Source: Takakia lepidozioides
Taxonomy: Eukaryota > Streptophyta > Takakiopsida > Takakiales > Takakiaceae
Assembly (NCBI GenBank): GCA_030704615.1
Contig: CM060734.1
Span: forward strand, 63,628,042-63,692,041
Length of the DNA: 64,000 bases
Reading direction: 5' to 3'
Shown here: piece by piece, positions 21,537-31,484 of the stretch
Layout: each line of letters starts with the position of its first letter
How positions within the stretch are numbered: position 1 is the first letter of the stretch
The notes under the pieces: model-generated
Seen by the model: the letters and a program-made list of their open reading frames with translations, nothing else
Databases searched by the model: none
What the model was told of the DNA's origin: nothing
Made by a program: the position numbers and the translations under genes

Positions 21537-22740
21537 TTTGGCGGTCGTGATTTTGATGTCATCAAATATGGAACCATAGTTCCGTAACCAGGGCCGGAGG
21601 CTCTTTTCGGAGCCTACCCAGATGCCAAAGCCGTCGTCGATATAGCGCTTAAGATAAAGCAACTCTCGCTCCGATGGACGCACGTACTCCATGTACATCT
21701 CCAACCGACAAAGGAACAAACAAGCATAAACAACTGCAAAGTTGCTCCGTCCCGCGAATTTGGTGCCAAAAACTATCATTGAACTCAAGGTAATGGTGTC
21801 TCAAGACTAATCCAGCGAGGGTCAGGATCAGGTCTTTTTTGTGTTTGGTGAAATTACCTCCAATAGCACATTCAAGCTCATACAAGCCAAGCTCGGTGAT
21901 GATGCTGGGATACAGAGATTCCACGTCAAACGTAAAAAGAAGAGCATGCGAGGGGACCTCGAGTTGGGAAACCTCTCGAAAAAGCGTGAGAGAATCAACC
22001 AAATGAGTGGGTTCCTTGAGAAGTACTGGAAGGAGTTGGTGATGGAGCCAAATTGAAGCATGCTCGAAGATGTAATTGTTGTAGGAACAAATGGGTCTTC
22101 CAGCAAGCACGGGTTTGTGTGGAATGAAGTACAAAGCACAAGCTTGAAAGTCCATGGATGACCGAGGGCGTTGGCGGATGTAATTCCATTCTTTGGTGGA
22201 GATCGCAAACCTGTAGATTGGATGACAAGATAGCACTTCCAACCTCGACCAAAGTTCTTCCCATGGTACGGAATCCACGGGACGATAAACTTCGGTGTCT
22301 GAGAGTTGCCGCATCGCCTCTTGCATGTACCAAGACTTGTCCATAAGCACAAGACCAAGATTTTTGTCGGCCGGCTTGATGACAAGGTCCGGATCCGACC
22401 TCAATCTTTTGAGAGCAAGTCTCAAGTGTCTCGGCAGACAAGGTCGTGCATTGCGGGCGATTTGATCCAAACGGCTAGACAAAAGATCATTACCTCCTCG
22501 AATGATGGCCTCGAGCGGTTGAGATTCCACTGGCGGATTGAACGATGGATTCGGAACGCGCCAAAGAAGAACCTCATCATTGTCTTTGCCGGAGAAGAAC
22601 GTTTGCAACCTCAAGCTTCGAGCAAAATTGTTGAATTCGGTGATGATTGAAGATCGGGAAGGGGGAAGAGGACGAGGAATGTAATTGAGACCAAGGCCCA
22701 GGAGTTGTCGCTCCGCAAAGGAGAGAACCCTCTTGCTATG
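21537..22740 (-). pseudogene. PLE1 copy 2a: Penelope-like RT, 5' and central part
   Basis: This copy supplies the RT N-terminus that copy 1 lacks: SFAERQLLGLGLNYIP (the PLE N-terminal 'S..E..LL..GL.F.P' motif) near 22725, then the RT1-type ADKNLGLVLMD near 22360, then the fingers and palm through YIDDGFGIW near 21625. Damage relative to copy 1: 6 bp lost in FIP(KV)HKP and 8 bp lost at GTAMGSNF, which shifts the frame. It ends at about 21537 before the thumb. Its 5' end meets copy 2b head to head at about 22738. Confidence 0.8.
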
Positions 22741-23396
22741 TCAACGACGACTTTGGCATCTGGGTAGGCTTCGAAAAAAGTCTCCGGTCCTGGTTACGGA
22801 ACTACGGTTCCATGTTTGATGGCATCAAAATCATGACCGCCATAAGCCCGACGTCCGCCGACATCTTGGATATCACCTTCTTCAAAGAAGACGACTTCAT
22901 CCAAACTCGACGGCTTTCTATTAGATGTCATCAAAAGGCCCAGAACAAGTATCAATACTTGCCTTGGTCCTCGTGGCATCCACATCACCAAAAGAAAGAT
23001 TTCGTTATCGGCGAGCTCCAACGGTACGTAATACGAGAAAGCACCATCCAAGGGTTCAACCATTTGCGATTTTTGTTTTACAAACGTCTTCGAGCCCGAG
23101 GTTATCCGGCGGCGTTCATCTGGAGTTGCTTCACCAAGATCTCCTACGACCTCAGATCCGCTCTACTCAACCAACAGACGCAACGCGTAGTTGAGGGTAA
23201 ACGGGGCCCCCTTGTTCTTAAGCTCGACTACTCTTTGTACACTCGAGCTTTAAACTTGGGGGCCACCCTAAACCCTAGACTCTCCGAGTTGCTTCAGCAA
23301 GTCCTGGAGCTTCGGTTTTTTCCTCGAGCGATGATTTGTTGGAGGAATCCGCGAAAGCTGAGTTCATTCTTAGTTAAATCTAGAATGATAGGATGA
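22738..23396 (+). pseudogene. PLE1 copy 2b: Penelope-like RT, C-terminal part
   Basis: Begins at DDFGIWVG, just at the catalytic YIDD region, and continues open through DILDITFFKEDDF, HPHHQKKDFVIGELQRY, RGYPAAFIWSCF and LELRFFP. The stop codon used by copy 1 is changed from TGA to CGA, so the frame runs on about 20 codons to 23396. No GIY-YIG motif follows. Truncated by the head-to-head junction with copy 2a. Confidence 0.8.
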
Positions 23397-23607
23397 TTTT
23401 GTAGTGCAAATGTCCCTAGCATTATTAATTTTGCCTCTTTGATAGCCTTAGTATTGATGTTAAAGTCAAAGGGTTCCAACAATTAATTTGGACCATTGAC
23501 TAATTAATGCAGTCTTGACTTGGAGGCTAAATTAGTGCTTTAGTGGCATTATTATTGCCTTGGGAATTATCCCATATCGTTTGCACATAGTGAAGGTGCT
23601 TTTCTAG

Positions 23608-23614
23608 TATATAA
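23608..23614 (+). promoter_or_regulatory. TATA box of PLE1 copy 2b
   Basis: TATATAA, 37 nt upstream of the hammerhead, as in copy 1. Confidence 0.6.
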
Positions 23615-23650
23615 GGATAGGCTTGGCTCTTAGGACTTCATCTCTTGGTG

Positions 23651-23693
23651 TTCCACTGATGAGCTTGAACAATCAAGCGAAACTTGTTTGGAA
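23651..23693 (+). ncRNA. hammerhead ribozyme motif of PLE1 copy 2b
   Basis: Same architecture as 2645-2687: UUCCA/UGGAA stem I, CUGAUGA, GCUUGA/UCAAGC stem II, GAAA, triplet GUU. The stem II loop differs (ACAA instead of GCAA) while the helices and core are unchanged. Confidence 0.8.
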
Positions 23694-24529
23694 TAAAACA
23701 CCTTAAACTCTTTTTGTGTCTCTACACTTAGAGAAGTTGAGAGTCTAGTCCTTGCCTGCCCGTGCAACTTGGATCGAAGGTCGAAGGGGTGCTCGGTTCC
23801 AAGGGGAATCCCAACCCTTAGATACTTCCGAGGCCTTTTTTCTTTCCGAAGCATGGGCGTATAGAGCCTTCCGTTTGACGCCATCTTAGCCACCGCTGAC
23901 AATGGGGAAGGCGGCTGGGGGTATATGGTAATCGTGTCGGGCAATCTAATTTAGCCCCGACTACACGGTTCCCCTTGTCGTACGCCCGATGGTCGGAGAG
24001 AAGGGACTTGGTTGATCCTCCCTCGAGTTCATCTCGAGCGATCAGAGGACTATGGGCATGCGCAAGCCTCTGCCGACCTAACCTTCTCGTCGATGACCTT
24101 ATGCGGTAATCCCTCCCATTCTTCCTTAGAGGTACGAACCTCTTTTTGAAGGTGGGGCATATAAGTTTTCCAACTAGGGGTTGAGACTTGACCCTATGTT
24201 TGTGAGTGCTTTGAGCGCATGCTTGCCCATAGTGAGCAAGATTTTTGTCGCTAAACAAGGAGGAGCAAACATAAAAAAGCTTACGGTTGGAGCGAAAGTG
24301 CCTCATTCTTCAATTAGAGAACCTTATCTCGTGAGGGCGGGAGTCCTTGCATAAGACATAATAGTCTTCTAGCATCCCTTTAGGCACGATAGGCGCACTT
24401 TGTATGCATTTGTCTTGGTTTCCATTGCATTTGTATTTGGGTCCAAACCGGCCCCCCTTAAAATTTACTGTCTTTTTCCAATATTTTTTCTACTTTTTGT
24501 TCCTTTGCAAGCCTTTGTTGACCACCTTG

Positions 24530-24550
24530 AACCCTAAACCCTAAACCCTT
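24530..24550 (+). repeat. telomeric CCCTAAA repeats ending PLE1 copy 2b
   Basis: Two to three CCCTAAA units immediately after the conserved PLE1 tail, then unrelated sequence. Confidence 0.8.
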
Positions 24551-25578
24551 GGACCTGCAATTTGATGGGGTCATAGCCACTCCACTTTTGATTTGGAAAT
24601 GGTGGGTCTTGGGGCAAGCAAAATTGGATAAAGCTAGGTTTTAATTTGGTCAAACCAATTTTTTTCTCACTTTTTCTTTGGGACCTGATATTTGAGGTCT
24701 GGGCCAACGGTATAATCTCACAATTGCCACGGTGCAAAGCCCCTACCCTCCCAGGTGTGCTGGGTAGCATTGTCGGTGGCTCCAAAGAAACAATCCATGG
24801 ATTGAAGATTCTTTATATGCGCACACATCCCATGCTGCAACTAGCAAGTTCAACCATCCCAAACCAGGTAGCTCCAACACCAATGTGTGACCCCCAAACT
24901 CTTAGTGTTTTCCTTGCTCACACTTTCAGGGCTGATCAAACTGTCACCATCTGTATCGGGGTCATGGTTTGCAGAGGGCTGTTGCAAATCATTGTTATGA
25001 TTCTCCAGGCAACCGTCTCCATTTTTCTCACATCCAGTAGCATCACTGCTCGCCGCCACCCCTTTTCGGCTTTCATCCACATTCTCCGGGAAGTGCCTCT
25101 CCTCTTCCCAACTTCTTCCTTTACTCCCTATCATAATACACCAGCCGCCGTACCAACCCATCTGGGTCCAAAATCTGGTTATCTGGATGCTGTAAGAAAA
25201 CTTCCTCTGACTCTCGGGGATGCAAAACCAGCTTTGACTTCTTCACATTGCCCCCCCATTGCCTCCATGCACGCAATTGGAAACTTCATTGCCTCCATGC
25301 ACGCAATTCGGGCCTTTTCAAACAGCATGTCTTTGTTGGGTTCCACAATTGGACCATCATGCTGACCTTGTAGTGCCAACGTTTTGTAATGGAAGTTGAG
25401 GATTCGTGCAAACCCTCAAAACATCCAACCAGCCAACCAGATAATTGGATTCGTTTTGAGTGTAAGAACGGAAGCAAACGGTCAACCAATCATAACAGTG
25501 TCTAATATGTTCCCTGCCGCACAGCGTTTCTCTGTTCTTGTCACGAAGTCCCACCAAGCAATCCACCCATTCTACACA
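24551..25578. other. unassigned; possible minus-strand coding remnants
   Basis: Minus-strand frames at 25379-25179 and 25161-24850 read as plausible hydrophilic protein (FEKARIACMEAMKFPIACMEAM, with the CMEAM segment duplicated; EEERHFPENVDESRKG). They have no family match I can name. The plus-strand 239-codon frame at 24646-25365 has the look of antisense. Nothing else is visible. Confidence 0.3.
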
Positions 25579-25787
25579 CTGTCGCGCGGCTTTTACTCAC
25601 CCATCCCTTCGCTATCCGAGGCGGAAACTCCAAGATAGAAGAGTTGGAAATCTCTAAGTACTCAGCCCGCGCAGAACAATTAGTCATGACCTACAGGTAG
25701 TGTATCATGGGGGTGTTTCCTATTTGTTTCCCTTTCCGCATTCATGTTAGCTACCTTACCATTGATAATTAAGTATCAGTTTGCTGG
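25579..25787 (-). mobile_element. LTR fragment cut by transposon II
   Basis: Matches the outer end of the LTR at 40392-41372: shared GCGGCTTTTACTCACCCATC, GGAAACTCCAAGATAGAAGA and an AAGTATCAG segment, with an internal deletion. It stops where transposon II begins (GGGGGTTGCTATTC). Confidence 0.65.
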
Positions 25788-25990
25788 GGGTTGCTATTCC
25801 ATGAGCTCATGAGCGGTGAGCTCATGAGCTCATGAGCGGGCATGGCTAACCCATGAGCCGCAAAGTAACACACTTCGAATTTCGGCAGATTTTTTTCGGG
25901 CCAAAAACTATAAAATAATCAAAAATCGAAGATTTCCGCGCTCATGCTGGAAGCACTCCGCTCATGAGTACCAGTGTACGCTCATGACTT
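25784..25990 (+). repeat. transposon II terminal region with ATGAGC repeats
   Basis: Outer edge GGGGGTTGCTATTCCATGAGC followed by ATGAGCTCATGAGCGG blocks and, further in, ACACTTCGAATTTCGGCAGA. Collinear with the inverted end at 8091-8335. Confidence 0.75.
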
Positions 25991-26039
25991 GGAGCCCAGG
26001 CTCATGGACCGCCAGGCCAGGTCATAGAATAACTGAATT

Positions 26040-26530
26040 CTGGGCAATAACGGCACCGAAATTATCCCAGAGGCAGAGACGCAAGCGGAATTAGGATCCG
26101 GGTTTGCAGACTCCGAAAACGCAATGGCGACCTATAACCGTGGATAGTACTATTGCAGAAGTGCAGGATGGTTGGGTATAACGACGCCGTAATTGGGCAC
26201 AGGAAAAGAAATAGCGCGCTGAAGGCTCGGGAGTGAAGCCAACAACGGTGAAAGTAATTGGGCTCTGCCAACCAAATACCCGGCTGCATCCTCCGGAGTG
26301 CAGGCGATAACGGCGCCGAAATGGGCCCCGGAAACCAAATACTCGGCTGAAGCCACCGGAGTGCAGCCGATAACGGCGCCGAAATTGGGTCCGGAAACCA
26401 AATACCCGGCTGAAGGCTGGGGATTGCAACCAATAACGGCGCCGAAATTGACCTGCGGAAACAAAATTCTCGGCTGAAGCTTCCGCACTCCATGTAATAA
26501 CGGCGCCGAAATTGGGCGTCGGAGAGCAAA
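26040..26530 (-). repeat. subterminal 66-bp GGCGCC repeats of transposon II
   Basis: Six or so units of ATAACGGCGCCGAAATTGG plus CCGGAAACCAAATACxCGGCTGAAG, spaced 62-70 bp except for a longer gap near 26050-26180. It sits directly upstream of ORF-a. Confidence 0.75.
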
Positions 26531-26634
26531 TACCCGCCTTACGGTGAGGGAGGACTTGCTCTCATTTTGCTCTTCACTCTTCTCTGTTGTGCCCATCTCC
26601 TCCCTGCTTTGAGTTTGTGCTGTGTCGTGAGGCC

Positions 26635-27185
26635 ATGTCGTGCCCGAATCACATCTATCGACGCCAGACGGGAGTCATTTTCCCGAAAGCAGACGACATC
26701 ATTGTCTTCCTGGATGTTTAAGGGACGATCCTCGACTTGTCCAGCTGAGAGCAATGGAGTTTCTTCCAGGATTGCACGATTCTCCTGGACCCCGGCTGGG
26801 GAGCAGGTGGTTCCTACGCATCATGGACCTGGACTTTCCGCATGTGTGGGAGCCGAACAGATCACGCACAGCGTTGCTGTATCGCTGGAATTGTTGCGAG
26901 TGGACGTATGATGAGTGCATAGGTGAAAACTTTACGCGTGGACGGACTGGCTCGGAAAGTGGGGACATTCTCTTCAGTTATGAGGATGAGGAGGAGGGGA
27001 ACACAGGGCCCACTGTGAAAATGTCCTTCTACCAAGGGGGCGCTATCGATAAACACGACATCCTCGTTAGTTTCAACCGGGCGACAGAAACCACTGACAT
27101 TTTGTTCAAATATAGGCACCCGGTCACTGAGGAGGTCCTTGAGAGGCCAGTTCGAGTTCCTTCTTCTTGGGCGAGGGGACCATAG
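26635..27185 (+). pseudogene. ORF-a of transposon II, frameshifted
   Basis: Homologous over its whole length to the intact ORF at 6816-7367. The gene spans 551 bases against 552 there. After VFLDV the sequence TTTACCAGGAC of the intact copy is TTTAAGGGAC here, a one-base loss that makes an immediate TAA in the first frame. Downstream the protein is conserved: WFLRIMDLDFP, RWNCCEWTYDE, GENFTRGR, KMSFYQGGAIDKHD, VRVPSSW. Family unknown (see 6816). Confidence 0.75.
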
Positions 27186-27641
27186 GTCTTGCATGCTAGA
27201 GTAGACATGTTTCAACTTGCTGACACTCATGGCACATACATTTTCATTCAGAAATCAAGCAGCTTCCCTGTGCCATATGGGGAATATACAGGCTTCGATA
27301 ATCTTCTGTTAATGTTATTTGCAATTCACTGCCAGTATGCTGGGACGTGTCCTTTGTCGTATGGATTGCTGTTTGCACAAGGTGCAGTATGCAAATGCTG
27401 GAATGTGCAGTAGGACCCTTCCCACTGGGACACAGAACTAGCAATCTTGTAAAGGCATCACATTTGCAGAACAGTAACAATGTATTTGTAGCAAATTGGA
27501 GTCTTCTCATAAAGGTGGACGAAATTCACATGTAGCCATGGCGATGCGGCACCACCAAGTGTATAATTCCTCACAAAAAAATAGGGTGCAAGAAGATGAA
27601 TGTAATATAATTGCCACTTTCTCCTTCCCGAATGTGGAATG

Positions 27642-30600
27642 TCAAGCAGTCCGACCAGTATCCTGCCGTAGGGCCTTGTGCAGCTCGTTGAAACTCAGTG
27701 TTGGAGCATGGATGAAGACGTCCACTGCGGATATGCAACTCATGCGCTTCATAAAAATGTAATAAAGGTGTTTGCAGGGGACGTATGCTGCATTCCTCGA
27801 TTCCATAACAAGGAAGTCCTCACAGTTGCAAGCTGGGTACTGTGAAACCGTGATTGCATACACGACACTGCGCGCAGCAGACCCGGCTGTTGACAACTGA
27901 AATATGCGCCCCATCCCGGGGTGAGGAACATCCTGCAACCTTGCACTATGCAGGGCATTGCAAGAGCGTTGGCCATCCTGGTGTCGTTCGCCTTTGTTGG
28001 TGGCCGCCGTCTTTTCAGTTTACCCCACCGATGGGTGGGCCAAGCTGCGGGGTCACCCACCGGTATGCGGGGCGAAGAGCTTCTCGTGGGAGGAGGATGA
28101 CGATTGGGAATTGGATTTCGTGGAACGTCTGTCCTCTCCACCAGTCGAAACCCTGCACTTCCTAGAGCGTCTGCCTCCTCCAGGGTAAGATCTGTACCAG
28201 TTGCCACAGGCCAGACTGCCGGTGGTTCAGGCATGCCTTGTACACCATACTTGGGCTTGCCGAACACACACGACATGATGTCGTGCCTGCAGAACCAAAA
28301 CTCCTTCAGTGTGGCCTCCACAAACTTTGCGCACACAAATCTCCCTGTGAAGCAAGGGGCAGGCACACCGCCCTGCGGGCTCCTCCGAATCATCTCATTG
28401 CATCTCTGGTTGGTGTCGACACGAACAGCACAACATTTGCCACGAAATGTCGGACGGGTCCGTGCAATTCTCCACTGCGAGGCCGACACATCTCGCTCCA
28501 CGATTGGAATGTTGTATTGGGTAACGAAAACAGGAGCAACATGCCCATCCTCGGCATGTTGTCCCGAGTCTGGCAGCGATTCCATGGATGCTGCAGGAGA
28601 GGGGGTACGAGTCCTGCTTCGTGGAGGCGTGGGACGCAACATCGTTGCGCCCCGAGGTTGAGTGCGGATGTTCATATCTGATCTCCATGAATCCCCATCC
28701 CCTCCGGGCATGTCCTCAATTCTTCTCTTCACCGGCCGGCTGCGGACATCGCCCTCCAGGCAGTTCCCCCGACTGTGTAACGGCGTTGACCTTATAGTTT
28801 CCCGCAATGCAGCAGTCCATTTTTTGGGATCGGTCGAACGATGCGCCGCCCTCATCAGCATCTCCTGCCTGTCTGGTCCGATACCCCATTGCTTTCCTCC
28901 CAGAAACTGGTAGTAATGAGATTGTTGCATGATGGCCCTCACAATATCTTCTGTTGTTGCTGTCAACATGTCAACGAGATGTGCTGCAGAGGAAGCACGC
29001 CAGGAAGAGTGCACCGATTCGGCCATGTTCGTCGTCGGCATATCCGTGTCATCCTCCAAGCTCATGTCCTGTTGAAGGAAATTAGATATGTCACTGATTG
29101 TGGAGAATGTCCAAGCACAAAACAGAACAATTGTCAAGTACAGAAATGTGTTACCTGTCTCATGTAGTCTCCAAACTGGCGGAATCTATAATGCCACCAC
29201 GCAAGCCACGTTTGCAGTTCTGGCTGATCTTTCACATCCACTGCCCCTGAAGACACCCACCAGGCGCGTATGGTTGCAAACTCGGTCTCCGCCTCGTCGA
29301 TGGAATTCGCATTTTTCCACGCTAGGCACATACTGATATGATCCTGCCGGTGGCGTGACGCCACGAACCTTTTCGTGTTTTGCGTCAAACTCTGCATGAA
29401 GTGGAACCCGCAAGATCTCTCCTTTCCTTCCATTGGAGTCTTTGGGTCGTCCCCATATACCCTCCTAACTGCAGCCCAGTTTGCCTGGGCATTGTCAGCC
29501 ATGAAGCCCCTAAAATCGGGAGGGGGCAACTTGGCTCTCGCCATTTGCTCATTAATTCCGCGCCACATATGCAACTCCGAATCTGTGTCTTCTCCCTTCA
29601 TTTCGCAGATAGCAATGGTCATCAACTTTCTGCAATGTGGGTCGTATACATGTGCCCCCATTGTCACCCAATCGTGGTTGGTAATTCGCCGGATGTGGTC
29701 AAACATGACCCAACAATTTGAGAGGTCTCCACTGGTCATCCGCTTCACCAAATCGACGCCGCTCCCCGGTCCGCACGTTGACATCTTAAATATGAAGCAC
29801 CTGTCCGTCTCCGAGCCTTGACCAGGAAAGAAGCTGCCTTGGATGAAGTCGTAGCCGCATGTGCGTTTCACTTCCAAGATGGAGTGCATGTCTGATCCTC
29901 TTCCGATTCGTTTCTTGCAGCTGACAATGTGGTTCCTGACATTGGGGCTGCACACATGGGAGACAGCTTCCAGCAGGTCCTTCATGTCCCCCTCGCCCAG
30001 CTTCTCTCTTGTGCTTCCGTCCTCCGACATTATTCTGCCAATTGCAATCCTATGTGCCGATGCGAGCTGTATCTGCTTTGGTTTTGCACCCGGCCTCAAC
30101 CTCACCTCCTCCTTGATAATATCCTGGGCTTGTTGAAAAGCGACTCTGCAATTGCCTCTGGCGAGGGGGTGCTCATGCTTTCCGATGTGAATGCATGCTC
30201 TGGTGCACGCTGGGCCGACGGTCCCGACGTAGTACTGCTTGGCGTTGCACACTGCCATGCACGTAGGGGCTGCGTTGCAATGGGCACACTTGAACGTCCC
30301 TGCAGGAACTCTACCTTGAGGCCAAAATGGGGTCGACGAATTGCCAATCCAGTCAGTCTCATTCCTGGTGCCTTTGCTAGTGTAATGGTAACATGTGCTC
30401 GAGAAACATTTAAGATGCCCAGCACACAATACATATCTCACTCGAACTCCATCACCCAGGTTGGACGATGAAGTTTTGGTGACACACCAAGGGTGGCCGT
30501 CATGTTTCCTGTTCATTCCTGCGAGCATGCCGTCTGGGCCTGCGCCTGCCGGCACTGGAGGGAACTCGTAGATAGCATTCCCATCCACAACATCAGGCAA

Positions 30601-30966
30601 AGTTTCCACAGAATGGATTGGAGTTTTGTCGTAATCAAGCCTAAGAAGGTCACTGGAGCGGGAACCCGTTGTCTTCATCCTCCGCAATATGTCGATTACT
30701 GAGCGGACGGAAGTTGAGTCGGACGGTGTATGCTGAACACTCCTAGTGACGGACGACTTCGAAACATACGATGGAAGGACCATACAGTCTTCATCGTCAC
30801 TGGATAAGTCCTGGACGACTGTTTCCCTGTTTTCCTGGATTTCCCTTTTCACATGTTTGGGCTTCTCTGCTTGTGAAGAGGTGCCCACATCCTTCACATC
30901 TTGCACGCCAGACCCTCTTGTGGAAGGAGGATCAACCAAGTTCCAGCGTGGGAACTCTTTAGGCAC
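27642..30966 (-). pseudogene. Mutator-like transposase with GCM/WRKY-like and SWIM zinc motifs
   Basis: Exon A, 30966-29155, is open for about 600 codons and ends at a GT donor after FGDYMRQ. Exon B, from 29068 (AG acceptor) to 27642, follows after an 86-bp intron. In order: an acidic Ser-rich N-terminus; a Cys/His region (CAGHLKCFSSTCYHY ... GKHEHP) like the GCM/WRKY-type zinc fold of many MULE transposases; catalytic-core segments NHDWVTMGAHVYD, FMADNAQANWAAV (second Asp) and CGFHFMQSL; an Arg/Ser-rich linker; WFCRHDIMSCVFGKPKY; and a SWIM finger CNCEDF...VPCKHLYYIF. One frameshift near 27940 separates the SWIM finger from the rest of exon B, so this copy is probably dead unless it is bypassed. 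Transposase function is inferred from family motifs. Confidence 0.8.
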
Positions 30967-31346
30967 GATTTCACAATGGCACTGTACCGGATGGATTCAG
31001 AAGCTGGGAGCCGCCACTCTTTGCCTTTTCCGAAATCTGCATGCAGAATGACGGCACTTTCCACAAAATTTCCATAAGCATCCTTCGTCTCCTCTTCCAA
31101 AAACACCGTTCCAGGGCGGAGCCCGAACTTCACACACAAGTACTGCTCAGTGACAATCGCAAATCCTTGGTCGCAGGGTATTTTAGCTTTCAGAGAATCA
31201 GGATGGAAGTACACGTTGACCCAAACACGGGAGTCCATTTTGAAGACGGGACCTCTCGGTACGCTCCGCAGCGAAGTCCTGCAATGAGAAGAGTGTGTCC
31301 TACCTAATAACACAAATGATTTTCTGGAGGATTCCGTATCCAACAT
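30894..31346 (-). CDS. possible upstream exon of the transposase, or a separate short gene
   Basis: A 150-codon minus-strand frame overlapping the start of exon A in another frame. It contains VWVNVYFHPDSLKAKIPCDQ and CVKFGLRPGTVFLEEE, which read as ordinary soluble protein with no recognised family. The transposase frame has a stop just upstream of its first residues, so a splice from this frame (for example at a GTACAG near 30990) into exon A is plausible. It lies next to the palindrome array, where a promoter would be expected. Confidence 0.4.
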   Translation of the reverse strand: MLDTESSRKSFVLLGRTHSSHCRTSLRSVPRGPVFKMDSRVWVNVYFHPDSLKAKIPCDQGFAIVTEQYLCVKFGLRPGTVFLEEETKDAYGNFVESAVILHADFGKGKEWRLPASESIRYSAIVKSCLKSSHAGTWLILLPQEGLACKM

Positions 31347-31484
31347 GATGGGTGATCAGTGCACGTAAAGATGAAGGTGTGTAACGTACGTTAAAAAAAC
31401 GGACGAAAACAGCAAGTTCACATCGGATATTTGGTGCCTGAATTGTAATGTACAACCACTTGGGGTACAATAAATCAGGCCTTC

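Larger units (their letters stand above)
22738..24550 (+). mobile_element. PLE1 copy 2b element, 3' part
   Basis: Sense on the plus strand: RT C-terminus, spacer, TATATAA (23608-23614), hammerhead (23651-23693), a long noncoding tail and a CCCTAAA end at 24530-24550. Every landmark is collinear with copy 1 in the opposite orientation, with scattered substitutions and small indels. Confidence 0.8.

Noticed and set aside
24646-25365. 239-codon plus-strand ORF with a hydrophobic start
   Set aside because: Composition looks antisense; the minus strand reads more like protein, and no family or splice context supports it.
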